This document shows, in pieces, positions 18,337 to 27,999 of a stretch of DNA of 64,000 bases. Each line of letters opens with the position of its first letter. Within the stretch, counting starts at the first letter, position 1. The stretch is from the NCBI RefSeq assembly GCF_010894435.1, contig NZ_JAAIXZ010000018.1:175879-239878 (forward strand), written 5' to 3'. The translations under genes were made by a program, and so were the position numbers. The stretch comes from Pyxidicoccus trucidator (GTDB taxonomy: Bacteria; Myxococcota; Myxococcia; Myxococcales; Myxococcaceae). The notes below the pieces were generated by a model. It searched no databases. It was not told the origin of the DNA and saw only the letters and a program-made list of their open reading frames with translations.

Positions 18337-18378
18337 CGCCCTGGAGCCACAGCGGACGTCCGCTGTGGCTCCAGGGCG
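18337..18378. terminator. 42-bp perfect palindrome between convergent genes
   Basis: 21-bp arms with no spacer, centred between 18357 and 18358 (left-arm core CCCTGGAGCCACAGCGGAC). It lies 40 bp after the stop of the plus-strand gene and 42 bp beyond the stop of the minus-strand oxidase, so it can fold on either transcript. A bidirectional terminator is most likely. Confidence 0.75.
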
Positions 18379-18420
18379 GTTCTACGTCTCAGGCGGGGCA
18401 GAGCCCCGGTGGAAGTCGAC

Positions 18421-19869
18421 TCAGAAGATGTTCTGGCCCGGCGTGAGGATGCGAGCCGGGTCGAAGCGCCGCTTCGCGTGCTCGAAGCGCTCCCAGTAGG
18501 GGTGGAAGTGGCGACGCCAGTCCGCGGGGCTCAGCGGAACGGCATCCACGGGGTAGAGCTTCCCGCCAATGGCGGTGAGCCGCTCGAAGATGGCGCGGTT
18601 CTTCGCCACCAGGGACGCCACGTTCTCCGGCGTCGGAGGAATGGCGGTGCGCAGCAGCGAGAAGAGGAAGACGTGCCGGTCATTCGGCGTGCGCAGGAAG
18701 GGCGCGGTCAGCTCCGAGGTGCGGAACGGATAGAGCAGGATGGGCCCCTGCCCCATGTCCTCCACGGTGGTCTGGGAGAGCACCTCCTGGACGAACTCCT
18801 CCGCGCACCGGGCGGGGACGAACATGTCCATCCACGGGTGGGGAAACTCCCAGACGCCGAGCTGCTTGAGCAGCTCAATCAGCGGCGCGAGCCGGTTGGC
18901 GAAGTCGAAGTAGCTGCTGTCGCGCGTCTGGAGCGTCCCGGGCTGGAAGCCCAGCCCCGCGAGCAGCCTCGCGTCATTCGGCTCCCTGCCCGGGGTGAAG
19001 TACTTCACCACCTCGAGCTGGTAGGCCCAGCCGCCATTGGAGGGGACGACAGCGCCCTCGACATAGTCGAAGCGGCCGTCCTCGATGAGCCGCCGCTGGT
19101 CGGCCATGAAGCGGCGCAGGTCGGAGTACAGCGCGGTGTAGGTGCGCGCACTCGGGGGTACCTCGACGAGCCGCACCCGGGCGCGGACGATGATGCCGAA
19201 CTGGCCCAGCCCGGCGCGCACGGCGTCGAACAGGGGCCGCTCACGTGAGCGCGAGCACCGCACGAGCTCACCCTCCCCCGTGACGACATCCATCTCCAGC
19301 ACGTTGTCCACCTGGAGGCCCGAGCGGAACACCTGCCCGCCGATGCCTCCCACCGACAGCGTCCCGCCGATGCTCAGCTCGATGTAGTCGGTGAGCGTCG
19401 GGGGGCTCCTGCCGGAGGGGAGCGTGGCCTGCAGGAGCTCGTGCCACCGGACGCCCGCGTCCACCCAGGCGCTCGACGCATTGATGTCGTGGATGGTGGA
19501 GAGCGCGGACATGTCGATGACGATGCCACCGGGCACCTGGGACTGGCCGTAGGCGCTGTGGCTCTCGCCGAGCCCTCGCGCGGCGGCAATCTTCAGTCCC
19601 TGACGGCGCGTGAAGCGGACCATGGCCACGATGTCGTCCACCGAGCCGGGCACGAGCACGGCCCAGGGCGTGCGGTGGATGATGTGGCCGAAGTCGTCCG
19701 AGGCCGCGGTGAGCGACGCCGCGTCCATCAGCAGCTGGCCGTCCAGCGGGGGCAGCGCGACCGCGCCGGGCTCGAGTGTGGCGGCCCAGCTCCGGCTCGC
19801 GGGGTTGAAGGCCACTGCTACCAATGCACCCTGGAGCAACGTCCTCCGGGAGAGGGCTCGACTCGTCAT
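18421..19869 (-). CDS. Tat-exported FAD-linked oxidoreductase, cytokinin-dehydrogenase-like
   Basis: 482 residues, ATG at 19869. The N-terminus is a twin-arginine signal (SRRTLLQG, then a hydrophobic stretch and a likely cleavage site near SWAA), consistent with export of a folded flavoprotein. Residues 60-240 form a VAO/PCMH-type FAD-binding domain: RTPWAVLVPGSVDDI, then GLGESHSAYGQSQ, where His104 corresponds to the His that covalently holds FAD in the plant G-H-S motif. SIGGTLSVGGIGG follows. The C-terminal domain includes HPWMDMFVPA and the protein ends in ILTPGQNIF. Both are hallmarks of cytokinin dehydrogenases (plant consensus HPWLNLFVP and IL-x-PGQ-x-IF). The likely reaction is oxidative cleavage of an N6-side chain from adenine-type substrates, but other amines or alcohols are possible. 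Confidence 0.8.
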   Translation of the reverse strand: MTSRALSRRTLLQGALVAVAFNPASRSWAATLEPGAVALPPLDGQLLMDAASLTAASDDFGHIIHRTPWAVLVPGSVDDIVAMVRFTRRQGLKIAAARGLGESHSAYGQSQVPGGIVIDMSALSTIHDINASSAWVDAGVRWHELLQATLPSGRSPPTLTDYIELSIGGTLSVGGIGGQVFRSGLQVDNVLEMDVVTGEGELVRCSRSRERPLFDAVRAGLGQFGIIVRARVRLVEVPPSARTYTALYSDLRRFMADQRRLIEDGRFDYVEGAVVPSNGGWAYQLEVVKYFTPGREPNDARLLAGLGFQPGTLQTRDSSYFDFANRLAPLIELLKQLGVWEFPHPWMDMFVPARCAEEFVQEVLSQTTVEDMGQGPILLYPFRTSELTAPFLRTPNDRHVFLFSLLRTAIPPTPENVASLVAKNRAIFERLTAIGGKLYPVDAVPLSPADWRRHFHPYWERFEHAKRRFDPARILTPGQNIF

Positions 19870-20037
19870 GGATTCCTCACTCGTTTCCAGCGCTCCGCAC
19901 CTGCTCGCGGCCCCCCAGGAAGGCGCCTATTCTGAGCCCGCTTCATGGAACATTCCAGGGCGGTATGAGCGCCTTCCGAGGCACGTCCAGGGTGGGGATG
20001 GCAACACACCGCCACCCGCGCAGGGCCCCGGGGCTCG

Positions 20038-21612
20038 TCAGACCCGGAGCCCGCCGTCGGCCAACAGGGGCAGGGAGAAGTGGAAGGTGGAGCCGTTTCC
20101 CTGCTCACTGTCCACCCAGATGCTCCCGCCGTGGCGCTCGATGATGTCGTGGCAGATGTAGAGCCCCAGGCCCAGCCCTCCGAAGCCTGAGATGGGAGCA
20201 TTCCGGGCGCGGAAGAAGCGCTCGAAGAGGTGCGCCGTCTGGTCCGCCGGAATGCCGATGCCCGAGTCCTTGACGGACACGACGGCCCGGGCTCCCTCGC
20301 GCCGCGCCGTGACGCGGACCGTGCCTCCGCCGGGGCTGTACTTGAAGGCGTTCTCCACCAGGTTCATCAGCACCTGGGAGAGCCGGCTCCGGTCTCCGAG
20401 GATGACGAGGGGCTCGCCGGGCTCCTCGTATTCGAGCGCATGCAGGGCGCTGAGGGAGCGGAAGTCCGACACCGCCTCATGGAGGAAGCTCCCAAGGGAG
20501 ATGCGCTCGCGCGCGAGCTCGAGCCTTCCAGCCTGGATTCGCGAGGCGTCCAGCAGGTCGTTGACCAGCACCGCCAGCCGGGAGACCTGGGACAGCGCCT
20601 TGTGCACGTGGCGTGGTGCCACGGGGCGGCCGGAGCGCGCCTGCCCCTCCATCATCTGCAGGTGGAGCTTGAGCGGGGTCAGCGGCGTCTTCAGCTCGTG
20701 GGCGGCGATGGACAGGAAGTCCTCCCGGACGCGGATGGCCTCCTGGGCTTCGCGCAGCAGGCGCTCGCGCTCGGCCTGGGCGCGGACCGCCATTGTCACG
20801 TCCCGGTAGCTCCAGACGCGGCCGATGACGCTGTCTCCCGAGCGCATGGGGAGCGACTTGCGCTCGAGGGTCCTCCCGTCCTTCAGCTCGACGGTGTCGA
20901 CGTCCTCCTCGGGAGAGGGCTGGAACCGCCGTAGGATGAGGGTGACGAACCGCTCCGGGTCCTTCACCAGCGGGGCCGCGCGCACGACCGCCTTCTCGGC
21001 GTCCCGCTCCTCCAACATCGCATCCGTGAGCCCCCAGATTTCCTGGAACCGCTTGTTGAAGGCGGTGATTCTCCGGGCCAGGTCCACCACGACGACGCCG
21101 TCAGCTATCGAGTCGAACGTGGCGCGCAGCAGCGAGCTCTTCTCTTCGAGATGCTCCCTCGCCTGGCGCTCCTCGGCGGCATCCGCCAGGACGTCTTGCG
21201 GCGCCTGGCCGGACGGAGGCCTCGCGGGTTCGGCCACGCGGAGGCAGGCACAGGCTCCCAGTTGGACGCCGGCCTCCCCGAAGACGGGGACCACCACGGC
21301 GCTCAGCCGCTGCCCCTGTCCGCTGCCCTCACAGAGCCCTTCCCTGCCCGTGAGCGCCGCGTCGAGGGCCCGGGTGAGCCAGGGGAGGCTCCCGAGGGCC
21401 TCCCCCACGCGGTGACCGATGGGGGCGCTGTCCTGCCATCCGGCGGCGAGGGCCAGCAGCGCGTCAATCCAGACAATCCGCGCGTGGCTGTCGACCACCA
21501 GCGTGGCGTGGAGACTGGCCCCCACCTGGAGCAGCCGCTCGACAGCGGAGGACGCGGGGGCGACCGACTGCCAGGCAGGGCCCTCTCGCCCTCCGCTTGC
21601 CTCGCCCTTCAT
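20038..21612 (-). CDS. PAS-domain sensor histidine kinase
   Basis: 524 residues, ATG at 21612 with a strong GGGAGGAGG upstream. Residues about 20-125 look like a weak PAS or sensor fold, and 158-280 are a clearer PAS (ATFDSIADGVVVVDLARRITAFNKRFQEIWGL). The HisKA dimerisation helix has the phospho-acceptor His305 in the motif AAHELKTPL. The HATPase_c domain shows the N box (LMNLVENAFKYSPGG), G1 (DSGIGIP) and G2 (GGLGLGLYI). It has no transmembrane helix, so it is a cytoplasmic sensor. It lies 97 bp downstream of the large hybrid kinase on the same strand; no response regulator is adjacent. Confidence 0.93.
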   Translation of the reverse strand: MKGEASGGREGPAWQSVAPASSAVERLLQVGASLHATLVVDSHARIVWIDALLALAAGWQDSAPIGHRVGEALGSLPWLTRALDAALTGREGLCEGSGQGQRLSAVVVPVFGEAGVQLGACACLRVAEPARPPSGQAPQDVLADAAEERQAREHLEEKSSLLRATFDSIADGVVVVDLARRITAFNKRFQEIWGLTDAMLEERDAEKAVVRAAPLVKDPERFVTLILRRFQPSPEEDVDTVELKDGRTLERKSLPMRSGDSVIGRVWSYRDVTMAVRAQAERERLLREAQEAIRVREDFLSIAAHELKTPLTPLKLHLQMMEGQARSGRPVAPRHVHKALSQVSRLAVLVNDLLDASRIQAGRLELARERISLGSFLHEAVSDFRSLSALHALEYEEPGEPLVILGDRSRLSQVLMNLVENAFKYSPGGGTVRVTARREGARAVVSVKDSGIGIPADQTAHLFERFFRARNAPISGFGGLGLGLYICHDIIERHGGSIWVDSEQGNGSTFHFSLPLLADGGLRV

Positions 21613-21709
21613 CCCAGGACCTCCTCCCGGTGCGACAGGACAGCCTGCTCACCGTGAAACATGCGACGCACCGGAGCGACGTGAAAGGCTTGGTCGCCCG
21701 GGTGTTGCG

Positions 21710-24700
21710 TCAGCCGTCCGACGGAGGTCCCTCGCACGGGAGCTGGACGATGAAGGTGGTCCCGACGCCGAGGGCGCTCTCCACACGAATGGTGCCGCCC
21801 AGCGCGGTGAGGATTTCCCGCACCAGGTGCAGCCCCAGGCCGAGGCCGCCATAGGCACGCACCGACACGGCCCGCTCGAAGCGCTCGAAGATGTGGGGGA
21901 GCTTGTCGGGGGCGATACCGATGCCCTCGTCCCGGACGCACACCGACGCGGTGCCATGGTCGACGCCGGCCGAGACGTGGATGGGCTTGCCAGCGCCGAA
22001 CTTGAGGGCGTTGGAGAGCAGGTTGAGCAGCACCTGTCCCAGCCGATGGGCGTCCCACTGCCCGACGACGGGGCCTTCGACCTGGACGTCCAGGAAGCAG
22101 TCCGCACGGGCCAGGGGCTCGCGCAGCCGCTCCGCGACGCGGTGGAGGACGGCCTCCAGGTCCACGCGCTTCAGGTCCATGTCCAGCCGGCCCGCATGGA
22201 TGCGCGAGACATCCAGCAGCTCCTCGATGAGGGTGGCGAGCTTGAGCGATTGGCTGTCGACGGTGCGCATGGCGCGCAGGGCCGGCTCCGGCAGGCCCTG
22301 GGGGACGTGGCGCAGCAACGACTGGACCATCAGCCGCAGGGAGGTCAGGGGCGTGTTGAGCTCATGGGAGGCCACACTGAGGAACTCGTCGCGAAGGCGG
22401 ACGGCCTCCTGGGAGGCGCGGTAGAGGCGGGCGTTGTCGATGCAGACGGCGGCGCGGCGGGCCAGCTCCTTCGCAAGCTCCAGGTCCGCCTCGCTGTAGG
22501 CGCGTCTGGGGACCTCCGCGATGAGGGTGATGACCCCGAGCGTCCTGCCGCGCGCGATGAGGGGCACGTGCATGGCCGCCCTCGGTCCCAGCGCCTGCAT
22601 CTTCTCGATGTACTCAGGGCCGTGGCCGACGTCGGCCAGGAGGGTGTGGGTGAACTCGGGCCGCAGCACGGGGTGGCCCGTCCGCAACGCGCGGACGAGG
22701 CCGGGCGGCGAGTTCCAGTCGACCGGGTACCGCTCCTGCATCGCGCGGAGCGTGGCTTCCTTCTCCGGATTCGCGTGGGCGACGGGGAGCGCGCGGATGC
22801 GGTCCCCGTCCTCGACGAGGGTGAACATGCACCAGTCGGCCAGGAAGGGCACCACCATGCGGGTGGCCTTCGCCAGCGTCTGCTCCACGTCCAGCGACTC
22901 GGCCAGGGCGAGGCCGGAGTCGGCCAGGAAGCGCACGGCGGCCTCGGCCCGGCCGCGCTCCTGGACCTCCACCTTGAGCTGCTCGAAGAGCTGGCTGTTC
23001 TCCAGGGAGATGGCGAGCTGGGACGAGAGCGCGCGCAGCACGCCGACGCGCTCGGGGGTGAAGGCCCGGGTGGCGAGGTCGTTCTCCAGGTAGAGCACGC
23101 CCACCGTCCGGGCCTGACGCTGGATGGGGACGGCGAGGGCGGACTTGATGGAGCGGCGGACGACACAGGGGTCCATGACGAAGCGGCCCTGGTGGGCGGC
23201 GTCGCCGAGGACGAGCGTCTCTCCCGTCGCATAGGCATGCTGCACCACCGAGCCGGGGACGGTGTCCGCGGAGGCCAACGGGAGGTGCTCCAGGCTGACG
23301 GGCTCGGAGACGTCGCCCAGCGCGCGCACCACGAGGGCCCCCGACTCATTCAGCACCAGCGCGCCCCGCGTCGCACCGGCGGCCTCCAGGCACACCGCCA
23401 TCAGCTTCTCCAGCAGGCGGTCCAGCACCACCTCGCTCACCAGCGTCTCCGACGCCTTCAAGAGGCTGAGCAGGTCCAGCGAGGCACCGGGCGCCGCGCC
23501 CGCCACCGCCGCGGAAGCGGGCTCGCTCCAGGCGCGTCCGCCCGTGGGCTTGAGGTTGGGGAACTCCTCCTCCAGCAGGGTGACCTTGGCCCAGGCGCCC
23601 CAGCGCGCGAAGGCCTCCAGGGCGGTGCGCAGGTGGAGCGCGGCGAAGCGCTCCCGGCCCAGCGAGTGGAAGAAGCGCCCCGCGGCCTCGTTCGCCATGG
23701 CCTCGTCCTGGAGGAAGCCCTCGACATGGGCGCCGTCGATGGCGGCGTCATAGAGGGCCATGGCGTCCAGATGCCGGCCCTCGAGGCGCGCGACCTCGGC
23801 GGCGACGAGCTGGTGCTTGTGGCGGAAGTTCTCCGGGCAGTGCTCCACCCACCCGCCGAGCTGCCGCTGGTTGGCGGCGATGCGGGCCAGGGCCTCCTCC
23901 CGCGCCTCGAGGGTGTCGCTCCTCCGGGCCGCCAGCGCCAGCGAGCTCACGAAGTTGAAGTCCACCACGCGGTAGGAGCCCTGGGTGTAGGCCGCGTACT
24001 GCTCCGCCTGCCGCGACACCCTCACCGCCTCGTCGAAGTCGCCCAGCACGTACGCGACCAGGATCCGCAGCGTCGCGAGGCTGAAGCGATACAGGGGCGC
24101 CAGCCGGCCCGAGTCGAGCACGGCCTGCTCGTCGAAGTCGTCGTCGTCGAAGCGCGCGGGCCGGCGGGTGTGGCCCCGGAGGGCGCGGATGGCCTGGCGG
24201 AAGAAGACCACCGAGTCCCGCAGGGACATCACACCGGACTTGCGGGAGAAGGCCAGGCAGCCGTCCACCGTGCCGAGCACTCGGCCCAGCTCGGTGCCCA
24301 TGGAGAACTCGGTGCTCACGCTGATGGAGAGCGTGAAGCCTCCGAACTGCAGGTCGCCACCGGCGATTCCCGCCGCGAGGCCGCGGCGCGCCAGGGGCAT
24401 GGTGGTGCGCAGCGGCGACCTCCAGTGGTTGATTTGAAGCAGGGAGATGATGGCCCGGCATTCCTGGCGGGGGTCTGCCTGCCGCCGGGCCAGCTCCACC
24501 GCCATGGTGGCGAAGGCGTGGCCGTTCACGACGTCCCCCTCGCGCACGGACAGCATCATGGCGTAGCACCCGTACACCACGGGCGCCCAGGGCGAGTTGC
24601 CGTGCCTCAGCGTGAGGTTGAGGGCGCGCGTGTTGATGAGGGCGAAGAGGACCGGGTCCAGGAAGAAGGCCGAGTTGTCCAGCTCGGACAGCAGCCGCAC

Positions 24701-27424
24701 GCGGGCGAGCTGCTCGGGGTCTTCCATCCGCGGCGCGTCCAGCAGCTCCGCCGCGGAGCGCCCCCGCAGGTTCGCCGGCACCTCGGCCAGCTCGACCGCG
24801 AGCGCGGACGAGAAGTCCCGCTCCGGCACCTCCATACCCAGCAGTCGGAGCCCCTCGCGCCCCCACTGGAGCCCCTCCGCGTACTTGCCCTTCAGGGTGT
24901 GGGCGAGGACCTGCAGGCAGTACAGGCCCACCTTCTCCAGACAGGAGGGCGCGTGCTCCAGGGCCGTCCGCACCAGCTCCCCGGCCAGTCCCGGGTCGCT
25001 GGAGAAATAGGCGCACTCCGCCGCTTCCGCGTGCAGGTGGAAGACCTGCTCGCGACGCTGGGGCCAGAGTGCCCGGGGCAGCAGCGAGATGCCGCGCAGC
25101 AGGTACACCAGCGCGGCGCCGAAGGCCGAGGCGGACTTGGCCTTGAGGCCCGCCCGGTAGTTGAGCTCGACCAGCTCCAGTCCCTCCACCTCGCCGCCCG
25201 GCCGCTCCACGCCCAGGTGCAGGTGGTCCACCACCGCGAAGAGCCGCTCGTCGAGCACCTCCGGGGAGGCGCCCCGCAGCAGCTGACGCCCCGCCTCGTG
25301 GTGGAGGTGCCGCCGCTCGTCCTCGGAGAGCATCGAGTACGCCGCCTGTCGGACCCGGTCGTGCGCGAAGCGGTACGTGGCCTCCTGCTCCGAGGGCGCC
25401 CCTGCCCCGGCGCCGTCGGCGCGAGGAGGCCGCGCCCCCTCCTTCTCCGGGAGGAGCAGTCCTTCGCGCAGCAGGCTCCAGAGCGCGGAGGCCGCCTCAC
25501 CTTCGGCTCCTCCCACCAGCGCGGACAGGAGCCACAGCTCCACGCGGTCTCCCAGGCACGCGGCGACCTTCAAGGCCCGCTGGGCCCGCTCTGGAAGCCG
25601 GCGGATGGTGGCCAGCATCAGCTCCACCACGTTCTCCATGGCCTCCACCTGCTCGATGCGGGAGAGGTCCCACCGCCATGCGCCGCTGTCGAGGTCGAAG
25701 GCCAGCAGGCCGGACAGGTGGAGCAGCCGGAGGAAGCGGGTGATGAAGAGGGGGTTGCCGGCTGTCTTGCGCAGCACGAGCTCCGCGAGCGGGCCGGCGC
25801 GCTCGACCCCGCAACGGAAGGTGTCCGCGCACAGCGCGGTGACGGCGGGCAGGTCCAGCGGAGCAAGCTCGAGGGCGCCGAAGGGCATGGCCTCGGCCTC
25901 GCGAAGCGCCTCAATCCACCGGGTGAGCGGATGGTCCGGGCCCACCGCCCGGGGCCGGTAGGCGCCCACGAGCAGGACGTGGCGCGAGTCCGGGTCCATG
26001 GCCAGGGACTGCAGGAGCTGGAGCGAGCCCGAGTCGGCCCACTGCAGGTCGTCCAGGAACAGCACCAGCACGTGCTCGGCGGACGCGAGCGTCTGGACGA
26101 AGGACTGGAACATGAGGAGGAGACGTGCCGACGTCCCCACCGGCTCCAGCTTGAGGGGTGCCGGCTGCGGGCCCAGCAGCTCCTCCAGCTCCGGCACGAT
26201 GTCGCTGATGACACGGCTGTTGTCGCCCAGCGCCTTCAGGAGCCGGTGACGCCAGCCCTGGCGCACGAAAGGAGGCTGCTCGCGCAGGCCCCGGACGAAG
26301 CCCCGGAAGGCCTCGACGAAGGCGGCATAGGGCACGTTGCCCTGGAGCTGGTTGAACTTCCCACCGAGGACGAGGTCTCGAGGCTCGGCATGGCGCTGAA
26401 GCTGCTGGACGAGCGCGGACTTGCCGATGCCGGCATCGCCCACCAGCAGCACCCCCTCGCTGGCGCCCCGGCGCACCCGCTCCAGGGCCTCGCGCAGCCG
26501 CGTCTGCTCTCGCTCACGGCCGTAGAGCCGGTCCGGGAAGGTGAGCTGCCGGGCCAGGTCCACGCGGCCCAGCTCGAATGAGCCCATGGTGCCCGACGCC
26601 TGCCGCCGCCGCGCCTCCAGCAGGTCCGCGAGGAGTGCCTCGGCGCTCTGGTAGCGCTCCTCCGGCATCTTCGCCAGGAGCTTCAGGACGACGTCGGACA
26701 GCAGCTTGGGGACGGCGGGGTTGGCGAAGGCGGGAGGCACGGGCGGCTTCGCCAGGTGGGCGTGCACCAGCTCCGCCGGGTCCATGGAGACGAAGGGCGG
26801 CAGGCCGGTGAGCAGCTCGTAGAAGGTGGCGCCCAGCGAGTAGAGGTCGGCGCGGTGGTCGATGGGGCGATTCATCCGCCCGGTCTGCTCGGGAGCGACA
26901 TAGGGCAGGGCCCACTGCAGCTCCCCGGGCAGTCCCTCATCGGGCGCGACACCGGCCACCTGGGTGGCGAGGTCGAAGTCGATGACGGTGACGTGCCGGC
27001 TGCCAGCGCCCACCACCATGTTGGTGGGGTTGAGGTCGCGGTGGATGACGTGCTGCTGGTGAAGGCTGGCGATGATGCCGGCGAGCTGGAGTGCCAGCTC
27101 AAGGAAGGCGTCCATGGTGACGGGCCGACGGCCCAGCCACTCCTGGAGGTTCTGGGGGCCCGCATCCTCCAGGATGAGGGCGGGCAGGTGCGCCTCGTCC
27201 TCCCTCAGGGCCAGGGCCCGGGTGACGCCGGGCACCTCGTCATGCAGGCTGCGCAGCAGGGAGTACTCATGGCGCAGCATGGCCTTGCTGCCACTGGCGA
27301 GGGGACCGGAGCGCACCTGCTTGACGACCAGGGGCTCGCCGTCCTGCTTCCAGCCCCGCAGCACGACGTAGCGGCGCCCGCGATAGATTTCCCGAAGTCC
27401 CTCTTCGCCCAGCGCCTGCGCCAT
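21710..27424 (-). CDS. Very large protein-kinase/AAA/GAF sensor histidine kinase
   Basis: 1904 residues. I start it at the ATG at 27424 (MAQALGEEGL), with AGAGGG about ten bases upstream; the open frame goes further but runs across the methyltransferase gene. Domains: 1-280 Ser/Thr-kinase-like (VIHRDLNPTN catalytic loop, VIDFDLA in place of the usual DFG, APEQTGRMN); about 310-640 STAND/AAA ATPase (Walker A GDAGIGKSAL, Walker B LVLFLDDLQWAD); 640-1300 helical TPR-like solenoid; two GAF domains (about 1350-1500 and 1500-1660); HisKA with His1687 in ASHELNTPL; HATPase_c with GGLGLGLHL. This architecture is a known family of multi-sensor kinases in myxobacteria and cyanobacteria. The N-terminal module probably senses or scaffolds a partner rather than acting as a typical Ser/Thr kinase. 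Confidence 0.93.
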   Translation of the reverse strand: MAQALGEEGLREIYRGRRYVVLRGWKQDGEPLVVKQVRSGPLASGSKAMLRHEYSLLRSLHDEVPGVTRALALREDEAHLPALILEDAGPQNLQEWLGRRPVTMDAFLELALQLAGIIASLHQQHVIHRDLNPTNMVVGAGSRHVTVIDFDLATQVAGVAPDEGLPGELQWALPYVAPEQTGRMNRPIDHRADLYSLGATFYELLTGLPPFVSMDPAELVHAHLAKPPVPPAFANPAVPKLLSDVVLKLLAKMPEERYQSAEALLADLLEARRRQASGTMGSFELGRVDLARQLTFPDRLYGREREQTRLREALERVRRGASEGVLLVGDAGIGKSALVQQLQRHAEPRDLVLGGKFNQLQGNVPYAAFVEAFRGFVRGLREQPPFVRQGWRHRLLKALGDNSRVISDIVPELEELLGPQPAPLKLEPVGTSARLLLMFQSFVQTLASAEHVLVLFLDDLQWADSGSLQLLQSLAMDPDSRHVLLVGAYRPRAVGPDHPLTRWIEALREAEAMPFGALELAPLDLPAVTALCADTFRCGVERAGPLAELVLRKTAGNPLFITRFLRLLHLSGLLAFDLDSGAWRWDLSRIEQVEAMENVVELMLATIRRLPERAQRALKVAACLGDRVELWLLSALVGGAEGEAASALWSLLREGLLLPEKEGARPPRADGAGAGAPSEQEATYRFAHDRVRQAAYSMLSEDERRHLHHEAGRQLLRGASPEVLDERLFAVVDHLHLGVERPGGEVEGLELVELNYRAGLKAKSASAFGAALVYLLRGISLLPRALWPQRREQVFHLHAEAAECAYFSSDPGLAGELVRTALEHAPSCLEKVGLYCLQVLAHTLKGKYAEGLQWGREGLRLLGMEVPERDFSSALAVELAEVPANLRGRSAAELLDAPRMEDPEQLARVRLLSELDNSAFFLDPVLFALINTRALNLTLRHGNSPWAPVVYGCYAMMLSVREGDVVNGHAFATMAVELARRQADPRQECRAIISLLQINHWRSPLRTTMPLARRGLAAGIAGGDLQFGGFTLSISVSTEFSMGTELGRVLGTVDGCLAFSRKSGVMSLRDSVVFFRQAIRALRGHTRRPARFDDDDFDEQAVLDSGRLAPLYRFSLATLRILVAYVLGDFDEAVRVSRQAEQYAAYTQGSYRVVDFNFVSSLALAARRSDTLEAREEALARIAANQRQLGGWVEHCPENFRHKHQLVAAEVARLEGRHLDAMALYDAAIDGAHVEGFLQDEAMANEAAGRFFHSLGRERFAALHLRTALEAFARWGAWAKVTLLEEEFPNLKPTGGRAWSEPASAAVAGAAPGASLDLLSLLKASETLVSEVVLDRLLEKLMAVCLEAAGATRGALVLNESGALVVRALGDVSEPVSLEHLPLASADTVPGSVVQHAYATGETLVLGDAAHQGRFVMDPCVVRRSIKSALAVPIQRQARTVGVLYLENDLATRAFTPERVGVLRALSSQLAISLENSQLFEQLKVEVQERGRAEAAVRFLADSGLALAESLDVEQTLAKATRMVVPFLADWCMFTLVEDGDRIRALPVAHANPEKEATLRAMQERYPVDWNSPPGLVRALRTGHPVLRPEFTHTLLADVGHGPEYIEKMQALGPRAAMHVPLIARGRTLGVITLIAEVPRRAYSEADLELAKELARRAAVCIDNARLYRASQEAVRLRDEFLSVASHELNTPLTSLRLMVQSLLRHVPQGLPEPALRAMRTVDSQSLKLATLIEELLDVSRIHAGRLDMDLKRVDLEAVLHRVAERLREPLARADCFLDVQVEGPVVGQWDAHRLGQVLLNLLSNALKFGAGKPIHVSAGVDHGTASVCVRDEGIGIAPDKLPHIFERFERAVSVRAYGGLGLGLHLVREILTALGGTIRVESALGVGTTFIVQLPCEGPPSDG

Positions 27425-27555
27425 CCGCGCGACCCTCTGTGGAGAGGAGTCATAAACTTTTGGATGACGCAGCCCGGGAGCACGACACAAGCCGCCAGGC
27501 GAGGAGGGCGAGCCCTCCTGCCTCCGCCCGCTGTGGGGGCCGCCCGCGAATGGGC

Positions 27556-27999
27556 TCAGAGCCAGCGGCGGGTGTGCTGGGCGTAGCGTTGGTAGCGCTC
27601 GCCGAACTTCCCTCTCAGCATGGCCTCCTCGAAGGTGATGTACCAACGGTCGGAGATGATGACGAAGGCCACCGCCAGCAACATCGCCGGGAGCGTCCCC
27701 AGGAAGAGGGAGAGCCCCAGCAGCGCGACGGAGAAGCCGAGGTACATCGGGTTGCGTGTGAACCGGAACACGCCGTCCGTGACGAGGTGGTCGGGCTCGC
27801 TGAAGGTGTAGATGTTGGTGCGCGCGCGAGCGAACTGCTTGCGCGCAACAATGGCAATGGCGAGGCCCAGGGCCAGCAGCGGCAAGCCGAGCCAGTGGAA
27901 GGGCGACGGCACCAGCTCCGGCCCGGAGAGAAAGGTGTCGAAGGCCACCATCAGTCCGGCGAGAATCAACGTGAGCTGCGGAGGAAGGAGTCTTTGCAT
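27556..27999 (-). CDS. Isoprenylcysteine/phospholipid methyltransferase-like membrane protein
   Basis: 147 residues. The membrane core has three to four helices (LILAGLMVAF, LGLPLLALGLAIAIVA, LGFSVALLGLSLFLG, MLLAVAFVIISD). The conserved C-terminal ICMT/PEMT motif is present: TDGVFRFTRNPMYLGF, then EEAMLRGKFGERYQRYAQHTRRW. This family transfers methyl from SAM to small lipophilic substrates in the membrane. The start ATG at 27999 has GGTGA six to seven bases upstream. Its first two bases pair with the start codon of the divergent TetR gene in a shared CATG. The neighbouring TetR probably controls it. Confidence 0.88.
   Translation of the reverse strand: MQRLLPPQLTLILAGLMVAFDTFLSGPELVPSPFHWLGLPLLALGLAIAIVARKQFARARTNIYTFSEPDHLVTDGVFRFTRNPMYLGFSVALLGLSLFLGTLPAMLLAVAFVIISDRWYITFEEAMLRGKFGERYQRYAQHTRRWL

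Noticed and set aside
21419..26581. Plus-strand open frame of 1720 codons across the two kinase genes
   Set aside because: Low-complexity His/Gln/Arg/Gly composition; it is antisense to two kinases with clear motifs.
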